From Coriobacteriales bacterium (GTDB lineage: Bacteria; Actinomycetota; Coriobacteriia; Coriobacteriales; UBA8131): 32,100 nt of DNA. Of the stretch, positions 22,988 through 30,497 are shown piece by piece. How positions within the stretch are numbered: the first letter of the stretch is position 1; the number at the start of each line of letters is the position of its first letter. The stretch covers positions 1 to 32,100 of the forward strand of contig JAIRQA010000098.1 in NCBI GenBank assembly GCA_031256715.1, given 5' to 3'. Both the position numbers and the translations under genes were made by a program. The notes beneath the pieces were generated by a model. The model had not been told where the DNA came from and ran no database searches. It worked only from the letters and a program-made list of their open reading frames with translations.

Positions 22988-24514
22988 TCACCCCTGGTTG
23001 TTTATTTCTGACTTGGCTTTAGCGTTAGATTTCGGCTGCGCTTTTGGCTGTGTTTCCAGTTTAGCTTCAGGTTGCTCTTTCGGCTGTACTTCAAGCTGCG
23101 CTTCCGGTTTTGCTTCTGGTTTTGCTATAGATTGTTTAGCTTGCAAACATCTGCGTCTATTAATTAATCCGAGTACTATAGAAAGCGGGACGATAGCCGA
23201 CACAACAAACAAAGCCAATTCGGGCAAAGGTGATAAGTTTTTCAGTTGTGCCAGGCACCAAATAAAGAGCCATGAAGAGCAATAAAAGGTAAGCATACAT
23301 AGCAATAAGCAAAGCAGATCAAGTAAGCAAAGAAGCGCAATATTTCCACAGAACACTACAATTATAATCAAATGCGAAAGAAAGATAATGGCAGCGCAAC
23401 AATAAAGCGTACGAAGCTTGCAGGCGCATAGTTGCTTTGCGCTAATCTTGTATCGCAGCGCGTTATGTCTGGCAACTGAGCTAAACTCAACATGAAAGCA
23501 GCAGTAAAAAATCTGAAAGAGCACCACAAGAAAGGCAAAATAGCTTGTTTGAAAAAAGAAATTCGGAATAAAGATGCCTACAAAATAGATGGCGTACGAC
23601 AGCGCAAGACTTAGAGGGATTTCTAGAAATTTTGCGTGTCTTTGCATAGTCGCTAGGTCTTTTGCCAGTGTTGCATAGTATTTGCTGCCATTAAACCAGC
23701 TAAGACCTGAGACACGAGGACGGTTCATCTGTCCAGCCGAGACACGGGCAGCCGAGACACGGGGACGGTTCATCTGTCCGTTTTCTGACGAGACACGGGG
23801 GCGAGACACACGCGAGACACGGGGACGGTTCATCTGTCCGCATTCTTTCATCTGTCCGTTTTCTGAATGCCGCGAGGGCAATGATTGCTCTGAAATCTGT
23901 GCAGGCAATGAAGGCTCTGAATGCCGCATGAGCGTGAACACAGATTGCGTTTTATGATGTAATCTAGTTCTACTTTGTCTGGTGGCTTTTATGTTAATGA
24001 CCCACCAGACAGCAAGTATGTTACAAAGCTCAAGAGAGATTAGACAAACAGCAGCGGCACTTATTGCTATGTGGGCAGGCGTAATGCCATACAAAAGTAA
24101 CAACGTTATAGCGGTAGCCAATATGGCATTTATAGATAAGATTAGCAGTGCCAGATAATAGCAGTCTTTGTTTTTAAAGCGATAGTACCTTAGCTGCACT
24201 AAAAAGGCATGCGGAAAATAGCCGTTAACAAGCCTGAAAGATACTACTACGTTTGCGGCAGTCACTAATAACACGTATGGCAGCCGAGCTTCTAAGGCTA
24301 AACTCTGAGAAGCAATTCCAAGGGCTGCAACAAACAGCAATAGATTAAGCAAAACGTACTGCAAAAATGATTCTGGGAAAAGCACCTTGAGTTTTTTGGT
24401 GCGTATAAGGAAAAAAAGATACTTAAGCAAAGGTCTATGCATACACATTGTCTTTCTGCTTGTACTACAAAACCCCAATTGGAATGTTTTGTACATCATA
24501 AGCCCATTTGCCAC
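22988..24514 (-). CDS. Probable ABC-2-type transporter membrane protein carrying a translated REP array
   Basis: 508 residues with about ten hydrophobic helices in two groups (about 45-190 and 290-450). I recognise no specific permease family; the role is inferred from the coupled ATPase gene. The loop between the two groups (about residues 205-270) is highly repetitive, with GQMNRPRVS three times, encoded by antisense family-d repeats at 23700-23880. Successive repeat units are 30, 15, 36 and 24 bases, all multiples of three, so the frame survives. The C-terminus (about 465-505) is a second low-complexity tail of KPEAQ/QPK units. The annotated start is GTG at 24514 without a Shine-Dalgarno. 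ATG at 24499, 24496 or 24448 (weak GAAAG before it) are alternatives, so the N-terminus is uncertain. Confidence 0.7.
   Translation of the reverse strand: MANGLMMYKTFQLGFCSTSRKTMCMHRPLLKYLFFLIRTKKLKVLFPESFLQYVLLNLLLFVAALGIASQSLALEARLPYVLLVTAANVVVSFRLVNGYFPHAFLVQLRYYRFKNKDCYYLALLILSINAILATAITLLLLYGITPAHIAISAAAVCLISLELCNILAVWWVINIKATRQSRTRLHHKTQSVFTLMRHSEPSLPAQISEQSLPSRHSENGQMKECGQMNRPRVSRVSRPRVSSENGQMNRPRVSAARVSAGQMNRPRVSGLSWFNGSKYYATLAKDLATMQRHAKFLEIPLSLALSYAIYFVGIFIPNFFFQTSYFAFLVVLFQIFYCCFHVEFSSVARHNALRYKISAKQLCACKLRTLYCCAAIIFLSHLIIIVVFCGNIALLCLLDLLCLLLCMLTFYCSSWLFIWCLAQLKNLSPLPELALFVVSAIVPLSIVLGLINRRRCLQAKQSIAKPEAKPEAQLEVQPKEQPEAKLETQPKAQPKSNAKAKSEINNQG
23700..23880. repeat. Family-d repeat array within a coding sequence
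   Basis: Cores GACGGTTCATCTGTCC lie near 23711, 23764 and 23824, plus partial copies (CATCTGTCCG), each introduced by GAGACACG. It is the same family as the intergenic cluster at 1969-2160. Both C-terminal and central repeats of the host gene keep a multiple-of-three period. Confidence 0.85.
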
Positions 24515-24603
24515 TTAGTGCAATAGATTTCATTAAATATCAACTAAGAATGCTTATAGTGTTCACAAAGCCTGTGACTAAAACCTGTAACAAAAATGCA
24601 GCG

Positions 24604-25605
24604 TTAAATCCCCTCGCCATTTTCGTAAAGATGTTTTGAGAAGTACCTATCACCGCGATCGTAAAGCACAGTAACAATGTTTGTCTCCTGTTGGCTAATT
24701 GCCGCGCTTGCATCTTGCCCAAAATCTTTAGTCAGACTATGTGCCAGTTGTAGTGCTGCCCAAACTGCGGCACCAGATGAGCTGCCCACGATAAGCCCCT
24801 CAGTTCTTGCCAGCTGACGCACGGTGGCAGCGGCGTCACTATCGTGCACCTTAATTACATCGTCAACCAGCGAAACATCCATTGTGGCAGGCACGAAGTC
24901 ATTGCCAATACCCTCAATATCGTAGTCGCTGTGGTCGCAGCCGCCACCAATGAGCGAACCTACAGGATCTGCCAACACGCAATGAATGCCTAAGTTCTGT
25001 TCTTTAAGATATCTGGCAATGCCGCTATAGGTGCCTCCCGAGCCAGCGCCGGCAACAAAGTGGTCTATGTGGCCTTCTAGCGAAGCGTAAATCTCTGGGC
25101 CTGTGGTTTCAAAATGTGCGCGAGGGTTGTTGGGGTTCTCAAACTGTTTTAAAGAAATTGCCCCTGGTATCGTGCTTAGTAATTCTTCTGCTTTGCGGCA
25201 GGCACCCAACATACCCTCTTCACGTGGAGTGTTTATAACTTCGGCGCCTAATGCGCGCATAAGAATTTGTTTTTCTGTAGAGAATTTCGTTGGCACCACA
25301 AAAATAATGCGATAGCCACGGTTAAGCGCAGCGATGGCAATCCCTAGCCCCATATTGCCCGCCGTGCCCTCGATGATGGTGCCGCCAAGGCTCAATCGCT
25401 TTGAGCGCTCGGCGGCTTCAATCATTGCTACTCCGGTGCGATCCTTAACGCTACCGCCCGGGTTCCAAAACTCTAGTTTGGCATAAATCTTTATGCTTTT
25501 TGGCAAACCATGTTCATTTAAAATGTTGTTCAGTGCTAGTAGTGGCGTGTTACCAATAAGCTCTGTAATGCTATTATATGGTTTTGTTATCATACTATCT
25601 ATCAT
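24604..25605 (-). CDS. Cysteine synthase / cystathionine beta-synthase-family PLP enzyme
   Basis: 333 residues, fold type II PLP enzyme. The Schiff-base lysine is K54 in GGSVKDR. EGTAGNMG (79-86) sits where cysteine synthases have a TSGNTG substrate loop, GSGGTYSG is the phosphate-binding loop, and VGSSSGAAVWAA is near the C-terminus. The AGN loop and FETTGPEIY region resemble O-acetylserine-dependent cystathionine beta-synthases (MccA type) as much as CysK, so it could make cysteine from sulfide or cystathionine from homocysteine. The nearby transsulfuration enzyme at 28777 favours the latter (inference). No C-terminal CBS domains. AAGGTGG precedes the ATG. Same strand as and downstream of metQ, but separated by a repeat-rich 178-bp gap. 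Confidence 0.9.
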   Translation of the reverse strand: MIDSMITKPYNSITELIGNTPLLALNNILNEHGLPKSIKIYAKLEFWNPGGSVKDRTGVAMIEAAERSKRLSLGGTIIEGTAGNMGLGIAIAALNRGYRIIFVVPTKFSTEKQILMRALGAEVINTPREEGMLGACRKAEELLSTIPGAISLKQFENPNNPRAHFETTGPEIYASLEGHIDHFVAGAGSGGTYSGIARYLKEQNLGIHCVLADPVGSLIGGGCDHSDYDIEGIGNDFVPATMDVSLVDDVIKVHDSDAAATVRQLARTEGLIVGSSSGAAVWAALQLAHSLTKDFGQDASAAISQQETNIVTVLYDRGDRYFSKHLYENGEGI

Positions 25606-25658
25606 AGTTTTATCGCCACCTTGTTGTTCCTTGATTGGAACTTAGTTTTTCTGTCTAG

Positions 25659-25799
25659 GCGTTAAGCTTAAACGTTAAACGTTAAGTCTAAAATGTCGCA
25701 ACCGTGTAGAAAATACACCTTCACTTGATGTTGTTGCGTTAAGCTTAAACGTTAAGCTTAAACGTTAAGCTTAAACATTAAGTCTAAAATGCCGCAACC
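25659..25799. repeat. Repeats duplicating the 3' end of metQ, with GTTAAGCTTAAAC units
   Basis: The last codons and stop of the MetQ gene (within 25777-25799) recur with two mismatches at 25681-25703, in the non-coding gap. Between them a 13-base GTTAAGCTTAAAC unit occurs three times in tandem (about 25738-25776) and once more at 25661. Confidence 0.85.
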
Positions 25800-26695
25800 A
25801 CAGCTCCCTTGTACTTCTGCTCTATGAAGTCCTTAACTTCTGTGGTGCGCAAGGCATCATAAAGTGCCTTAATAGACGTATCGCTTGCACGATCGCGCTT
25901 AACAACAAGAACATTGGCATAGGGGGAGTCTGCTGCCTCGCGGAAGATAAACTTGTTGGCATCTAGACCGCCCTCGATGATGCGATTGGTGTTAGAGATA
26001 TAAAGATCGTATTCATCGTGGGTACGCACTATTAGCCCTGCTTCTAGCTCGACGATATTCAGTGGTTTAAAGTATGTCTCTATATCACTTTTGGTAACAG
26101 TTGCAGGATTTGTGTCATCTTTAAGCTTAATAAAGCCAGCCTCTTCAAGAATCTTCAAAGCGCGATATTCGTTGGTGCCATCATTTGTGATAGCTACTGT
26201 GGCGTTGTCGGTGATGTCTTCTAGTTTGGTAAATTTGTCAGAGTAAGCGCCAATTGGCTCTAGATGAATGCCGCCTATGCTTACAAGGTCAAAGCCTCTC
26301 TCGCTAACTACAGCATTAAGATAAGGCACGTGCTGGAAGTAGTTCACGTCCAACTCGCCATTTTCTGTAAGCTGATTTAAGGTGCCTTCGTCTGTAGGCA
26401 CAACAATCTCTATTTCTATACCTTGCTTGGCAAGGGTTGGCTTAATGAATTCAAGGATTTCTGCATGTGGTACCTGAGCTGCGCCTATAGTTAATTTTGT
26501 TGAGGATGTGCCTGTTGAAGTCGCATTGTTGCCACTACTTGCGCCATTGCCGGAACTAGTTTGTGCTGTGCTTGAGTTGCTGTCTGAATTGTCTGTGTTA
26601 TTGCTGCCATCGCAACCGCCCAAAAGAGCTACAGATGCCACTAGCAACAAAGCAAGGATGCCTGTGATTAAAAATTTAGATCTTCTTGTTTTCAT
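25784..26695 (-). CDS. metQ: Methionine ABC transporter substrate-binding lipoprotein (MetQ/NlpA family)
   Basis: 303 residues. The signal peptide has KTRRSK then a hydrophobic core; the lipobox LLGGC puts the lipidated Cys at residue 28. A linker of S/N/T/G (about 29-66) precedes the mature domain, which has the family landmarks AAQVPHAEIL, DVNYFQHVPYLN and NRIIEGGLDANKFIF. MetQ binds methionine or its analogues outside the membrane and delivers it to MetI-MetN, whose genes lie upstream on the same strand. The longer-than-usual S/N linker is low complexity. Specificity for L-methionine versus D-methionine or a dipeptide cannot be read. Its 3' end is duplicated in the following gap. Confidence 0.93.
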   Translation of the reverse strand: MKTRRSKFLITGILALLLVASVALLGGCDGSNNTDNSDSNSSTAQTSSGNGASSGNNATSTGTSSTKLTIGAAQVPHAEILEFIKPTLAKQGIEIEIVVPTDEGTLNQLTENGELDVNYFQHVPYLNAVVSERGFDLVSIGGIHLEPIGAYSDKFTKLEDITDNATVAITNDGTNEYRALKILEEAGFIKLKDDTNPATVTKSDIETYFKPLNIVELEAGLIVRTHDEYDLYISNTNRIIEGGLDANKFIFREAADSPYANVLVVKRDRASDTSIKALYDALRTTEVKDFIEQKYKGAVVAAF

Positions 26696-26704
26696 GATAA
26701 TACC

Positions 26705-26892
26705 TTTCGTTAGTTTAGTTAAATCTAGTCAAGTTTAGTTAAGTCTAGTTTAGTTCGTTTGGTTAGCTTGCGTTAGCGCTCTTTAGTCGCCTAGTTGCGC
26801 TACCTACATGATTTGCCTGCATCTAGCAGGCTTGTCATCAACATTCTGCCCTTCACAATGCTCTCCCTTCTCTCACAATACTCTCCCTTCTA
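26705..26892. repeat. Short repeats in the metI-metQ gap
   Basis: Degenerate TTTAGTTAAGTCTAG words repeat across 26712-26760, and an 18-base CACAATGCTCTCCCTTCT sequence occurs at 26854-26871 and again with one change at 26874-26891. No gene is visible in this 206-bp gap. Confidence 0.6.
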
Positions 26893-26901
26893 TAAAAACA
26901 A

Positions 26902-27597
26902 TCAGAGGTGTCGCTTGCGAACGATATGTTTCGCCCAAGCCTCACCACCAACCTGAACGAATTCGACAATTATAATAAGAACTGCGACAGCTGCTACCAG
27001 CATATGTGTTAGGAAGCGAGTATAGCCATAACGCACAGCCACATCGCCTAACCCACCGCCGCCAAACCAACCGGCAATGGCAGTAACCGATATTAAGGCG
27101 ATGATGGCTATGGTAAATGCGCGTATCAAGCCAGGCAGAGACTCTGGCAAGATAACCTTAAGCAAAATTTCCCAGTTGCGAGCGCCTATAGATTTCGCGG
27201 CTTCTATCTTTCCGCGTGCGACCTCTAAAAAGCTGCTCTCTACCATTCGAGCAAACATAGGCGTACATGTAAGCGCCAGCGCTATCATCACAGCACCAGG
27301 TCCCCAACTACGACCAATGATAATTTTGGCCAGTGGTAAAGTTAAGATGATAATCACCATAGAAGGTAGCGAGCGCAAGGCATCTATAATGCCACCAAAA
27401 ATGACATTAAAGACACGCAGTGGTCTTAGACCGCCTGGACGTGTGACCAAAAGAACGGTTCCTAACGCCAAGCCAAAGATCGCCATAAGTATGGTAGACA
27501 CGCTTGTCATAACTAAAGTATCAAGTATGGCAGGCCAGATGACATCCCAAGTCTTTAGACTAAAGAGGTCACTTAAGAAGTCTTCAAATCCGCTCAT
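26902..27597 (-). CDS. metI: Methionine ABC transporter permease (MetI family)
   Basis: 231 residues with about five or six membrane helices and the inner-membrane component signature EAAKSIGARNWEILLKVILP, through which permeases dock on their ATPase. AITAIAGW and the GGGGLGDVAVRYGY segment are typical of MetI. The frame could begin at GTG 27639, overlapping metN, but the ATG at 27597 has an AGGT signal at about 8 bases and gives the usual MetI N-terminus (SGFEDFLSDLF then the first helix), so I chose it. It follows metN by 28 bp, clearly one operon with metN and metQ. Confidence 0.9.
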   Translation of the reverse strand: MSGFEDFLSDLFSLKTWDVIWPAILDTLVMTSVSTILMAIFGLALGTVLLVTRPGGLRPLRVFNVIFGGIIDALRSLPSMVIIILTLPLAKIIIGRSWGPGAVMIALALTCTPMFARMVESSFLEVARGKIEAAKSIGARNWEILLKVILPESLPGLIRAFTIAIIALISVTAIAGWFGGGGLGDVAVRYGYTRFLTHMLVAAVAVLIIIVEFVQVGGEAWAKHIVRKRHL

Positions 27598-27625
27598 GTG
27601 TGTACCTGCTTTAGAACTTGGTAAA

Positions 27626-28468
27626 TCATATACCTTCACCTTCTCGCCAAGTGTCGCTAGTCATACTGTTATTTACTTTTACGAAGACTTTCATGGTGTC
27701 GCTTTGAGGATTTGTAAGAACATCTTGCGTTGTGCCCTTCTCTACAATACGACCATTTTCAAGCACAGCGACATGTCTACAGGCGTATTTTATGACCTCA
27801 AGCTGGTGTGTTACCAGTATGATAGTCAGACCCAATTTAGCGTTAATATCTATTAGCAAGTCTAATACAGAAAGAGCGATTTGCGGGTCAAGGGCAGATG
27901 TGGCCTCGTCGCTAAGTAGCACAATAGGCTCGTTGGCCAAGGCGCGAGCTATACCTACTCGTTGCTTTTGACCGCCAGAGAGCTGACCCGGGTAAAAATC
28001 GCGCCTGTCGCTAAGACCAACCAAATCTAAAATCTCTGTTACGCGAGCAGCGCGCGCGGCTTTGCTTTTGCGAGCCACACTAAGTGAAAAGTCTACATTG
28101 CGGGCGACGGTGCGCGAATCAAGCAAGTTAAACTGCTGAAAAATCATCCCTAGCTTGCGTCTAAATGCTAGAAGTTCATTATGACTTAGGCTGGTGATTA
28201 CAGAGTCGCCAATGCGAATCTCGCCACTGTCGGGCTCTTCTAGGCGGTTTAAGCAACGAAGCAAAGTAGACTTGCCTGCTCCGGAAAAACCTACGATGCC
28301 AAAGATGTCTCCCTGATTAATGTCTAGATTGATGTCTTTTAGAACCTCGACAGTCTGAGGTGTGGCATTTGCCGCCACACCTCTACCGCTGCGCCCGGCG
28401 AAAGTTTTGTTTAAATTACGTATCTGTATAAACGGCTGTGCCTTTGTGTCTGTTAACGCCTCTGTCAC
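27626..28468 (-). CDS. metN: Methionine ABC transporter ATP-binding protein (MetN family), short form
   Basis: 280 residues. Walker A GFSGAGKST (60-68), Q-loop FQQFNLL, signature LSGGQKQR (163-170), Walker B VLLSDEAT (183-190) and H221 are all intact. Length and sequence end soon after the nucleotide-binding domain, so the C-terminal ACT-like NIL domain that lets E. coli MetN (343 residues) sense internal methionine is missing; feedback inhibition by that route is unlikely. An N-terminal insert (about residues 25-38) lengthens the first strand loop. The start is GTG at 28468, with AAGGA 6 bases upstream. It is the first gene of the metN-metI-metQ run and diverges from the transsulfuration enzyme gene. 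Confidence 0.92.
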   Translation of the reverse strand: MTEALTDTKAQPFIQIRNLNKTFAGRSGRGVAANATPQTVEVLKDINLDINQGDIFGIVGFSGAGKSTLLRCLNRLEEPDSGEIRIGDSVITSLSHNELLAFRRKLGMIFQQFNLLDSRTVARNVDFSLSVARKSKAARAARVTEILDLVGLSDRRDFYPGQLSGGQKQRVGIARALANEPIVLLSDEATSALDPQIALSVLDLLIDINAKLGLTIILVTHQLEVIKYACRHVAVLENGRIVEKGTTQDVLTNPQSDTMKVFVKVNNSMTSDTWREGEGI

Positions 28469-28504
28469 GTGCTGTCCTTCTGAGGATTCATTATTTCTCG
28501 GTAT

Positions 28505-28533
28505 TTACTTACTTAACTTATAAGTTATATAAT
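28505..28533 (+). promoter_or_regulatory. Divergent control region: palindrome and candidate promoter
   Basis: TATAAT (28528-28533) is a perfect -10 for the plus-strand gene, with a weak -35 (TTACTT, 28505-28510) 17 bp away. It overlaps the palindrome AACTTATAAGTT (28515-28526), a plausible operator that could govern both divergent transcripts. If used, the leader of the 28777 gene would be about 240 bases long. Confidence 0.4.
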
Positions 28534-28554
28534 AAATGTTGAGAAGATAATAGG

Positions 28555-28660
28555 CTACGAGGCGCAAACTGTCAAGTGAGAACCGGCGCAAAACTGGCGG
28601 CAAGCAATCTTTACAAAGCCAGTGGTTGTGCAACAACGCGCAACTAGTGCAATGAGTGCA
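28555..28660 (+). promoter_or_regulatory. Structured leader upstream of the transsulfuration gene (possible riboswitch)
   Basis: The stretch contains pairings CCGG/CTGG (about 28577-28598) and ACTGGC/GCCAGT (about 28593-28623), then GTTG/CAAC. Words such as GTCAAG, CCGGC and CTGGCGGCAAG loosely recall the core of SAM-I/SAM-IV aptamers, which would suit a Met/Cys gene, but the spacing does not fit what I know of either consensus. I list it as a candidate only. Confidence 0.22.
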
Positions 28661-28767
28661 ACATGTGCAACAACGCGCAACATGTGCAACAACGCGCAAC
28701 TAGTGCAACATGTGCAACATGTGCAACATGTGCAACAACGCGCAACTAGTGCAATGAGTGCAACAAG
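28626..28767. repeat. GTGCAACA array before the transsulfuration gene
   Basis: About twelve copies of TGCAAC-containing words (GTGCAACAT, GTGCAACAACGCGCAAC, TAGTGCAATGA) run in tandem up to the ribosome binding site. Higher-order units recur: CAACGCGCAACTAGTGCAATGAGTGCAACA-type segments appear at both ends of the array. It occupies the presumed 5' leader. Confidence 0.85.
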
Positions 28768-28776
28768 AGAGGAAAT

Positions 28777-30309
28777 ATGATGTGGCATATCGAGAGTCAG
28801 CTGGTACACGCTTTAAACGACGGTGATCCGCGTTTTGGTGATGTGGTTTGCCCAATTCACTTATCAACAACTTTTGCGCAGGAACGCTTTGGCAGACCAA
28901 TTCGCTACGATTATGCTCGTGGAGGCAATCCCACCCGCCAAGTTGTAGAAGACCAGATTGCCATTTTAGAAGACGCCTTATTAAGTGACGGCAATGCTTC
29001 TTGTGCAGACGGTAATGCAGCAGACATAACAAGCGACGATAACTGCGATGGCGCAAAAGGAGGCTTGGCTTTTGCCACAGGCATGGCAGCGATTACTGCT
29101 GTGCTCTCATTGTTTAAGCCAGGTGATGAGATAATAGTGCCCAAAAATCTTTACGGAGGCACCTTTCGTATTCTTGACAAGTATTTTTCTCGTTTTGGCT
29201 TGCGCTATCGGTTTGCAGATTTTAGCAATCCTGTTGCGGTAGAGCAAGCTCTGACGATTGATGAATCGCCTGAATCTGTTAAGAAGACAAAAGAGTCGCT
29301 CGCAGGGGCTATATTAACAGAGGCTACATCTGCAGAGACGCAAGCTGCAGCAACGGCAGTAACAGAGACGCAAGCTGTGGCAACGGCAGTAACAGAGACG
29401 CAAGCTGTATTGGCGAGGCGACCCCAAAAGGCAGTTTTCTTCGAGTCTCCAACAAATCCGCTGCTGGAAGTTATAGATATTGCCGCCATTGCAGCTATTG
29501 CCAAGCGTCACAATGCTCTGACCATTGTAGACAACACTTTTATGACTCCCTACCTGCAGCAACCGTTAAAACTTGGTGCCGATATTGTTCTGCACTCTGC
29601 TACAAAATATCTTGGCGGGCATTCCGATGTTTTAGCCGGACTTGTGGCAACTCGCAATTACGAGCTATATAAGCGCCTTCATTTTATTCAGTACTCTACA
29701 GGCGGAACACTATCTGCATTTGATTCCTATCTGCTAACAAGAGGAATTAAGACACTTGCCTTGCGCATGAATAAAGCATGCGATAATGCTAGCATAATAG
29801 CAAATTATCTTGTTGAGAAGTGCCTACGTGGCAACAACTGCACCAAAAATGATAATAGTGCCGGCAATGACAATAGTGTCCGCAATGTCAGTTGCGATGA
29901 TAATGCAGGCAATGACAGCAATGCCATTCATTCATACGGCAATGCAATCAACAGCTGCAATGGCAGTTTTCCTATTGCCAGAGTTTTTTATCCGGGACTT
30001 TCCTCGCATCCAGGTAATAATATTCAACAAAAGCAGGCAAAATCTGGTGGGGCGTTGGTGTCTTTTGAGCTGGCAGAAGGCTATGACGTTCAGAAATTTG
30101 CCGGTAAGCTTAGGCTGATTACTGTTGCCGAGAGCCTTGGAGCGGTTGAGTCATTGCTTTGTCATCCGGCAAGCATGACGCACGCGTCAATTCCGGCTGA
30201 GCTTAGAGAAGAGATGGGTATTAGCAATAGATTATTGCGTCTTTCTGTTGGTATAGAGCATATAGACGATTTGCTTGCCGATATTCAACAAGGGCTAGAT
30301 GCGCTTTAG
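28777..30309 (+). CDS. Cystathionine gamma-synthase/lyase-family PLP enzyme with three low-complexity insertions
   Basis: 510 residues against about 380-400 for the family. Core landmarks: YDYARGGNPTR (44-54), GMAAITAVLSL, KNLYGGTFR, FFESPTNPLLEV, VDNTFMTPYLQQPL, the PLP lysine K277 in SATKYLGGHSD, AESLGAVESLLCHPASMTHA and LRLSVGIEHIDDL at the end. The excess is in three segments of simple composition: about 70-95 (D/N/A/S), 165-217 (AT/ETQAV repeats) and 352-397 (N/D/S/G). All fall between core motifs, where surface loops would be. It may form cystathionine (synthase) or cleave it to cysteine (lyase); with the cystathionine-type enzyme at 24604 the reverse transsulfuration route is plausible (inference). 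GAGAGG precedes tandem ATGs; either may start. Confidence 0.9.
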   Translation: MMWHIESQLVHALNDGDPRFGDVVCPIHLSTTFAQERFGRPIRYDYARGGNPTRQVVEDQIAILEDALLSDGNASCADGNAADITSDDNCDGAKGGLAFATGMAAITAVLSLFKPGDEIIVPKNLYGGTFRILDKYFSRFGLRYRFADFSNPVAVEQALTIDESPESVKKTKESLAGAILTEATSAETQAAATAVTETQAVATAVTETQAVLARRPQKAVFFESPTNPLLEVIDIAAIAAIAKRHNALTIVDNTFMTPYLQQPLKLGADIVLHSATKYLGGHSDVLAGLVATRNYELYKRLHFIQYSTGGTLSAFDSYLLTRGIKTLALRMNKACDNASIIANYLVEKCLRGNNCTKNDNSAGNDNSVRNVSCDDNAGNDSNAIHSYGNAINSCNGSFPIARVFYPGLSSHPGNNIQQKQAKSGGALVSFELAEGYDVQKFAGKLRLITVAESLGAVESLLCHPASMTHASIPAELREEMGISNRLLRLSVGIEHIDDLLADIQQGLDAL

Positions 30310-30318
30310 ATAAAAATT

Positions 30319-30354
30319 GGCTCAGACTGCTTTTGTGGGAAAACAGTCTGAGCC
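30319..30354 (+). terminator. Perfect 11-bp hairpin after the transsulfuration gene
   Basis: GGCTCAGACTG (30319-30329) and CAGTCTGAGCC (30344-30354) enclose a 14-base loop, 10 bp after the stop. No long T-run follows, so termination may be inefficient or Rho-assisted, but position and stability favour a terminator. Confidence 0.65.
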
Positions 30355-30436
30355 TGATGTTTGCCTCCAATCTATTAAGGCGTTGGATTATGTAAACTGT
30401 CTTGTGAATGTTGGTTTAAGGCAGAGTAACGTTGCC

Positions 30437-30497
30437 TTAAGCAATGTATTAAATAATGTATTAAGCAATGTGTTAAATAATGTAGACGTCGCTACAT
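30437..30497. repeat. 24-bp tandem repeat and hairpin at the 3' end of the following minus-strand gene
   Basis: Copies at 30437-30460 and 30461-30484 differ at one base (TTAAGCAATGT...AATGTA). A hairpin AATGTAG/CTACATT (30478-30497) then overlaps the TAG stop of the gene at 30492-31085 and may terminate it. Confidence 0.7.

Noticed and set aside
22321-23011. Plus-strand ORFs across the ABC ATPase gene
   Set aside because: The minus strand has complete Walker A, signature and Walker B motifs; the plus frames are shadows.
28555-28660. Calling the leader a SAM riboswitch outright
   Set aside because: Core words resemble SAM classes but the order and spacing do not match a consensus I can defend, so it is kept as a low-confidence candidate.
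28626-28767. GTGCAACA array as CRISPR or as a Cys/Thr-rich minus-strand gene
   Set aside because: Words are tandem without spacers, and the minus-strand ORFs (TCC/CTC-like codon runs) only read the repeat.
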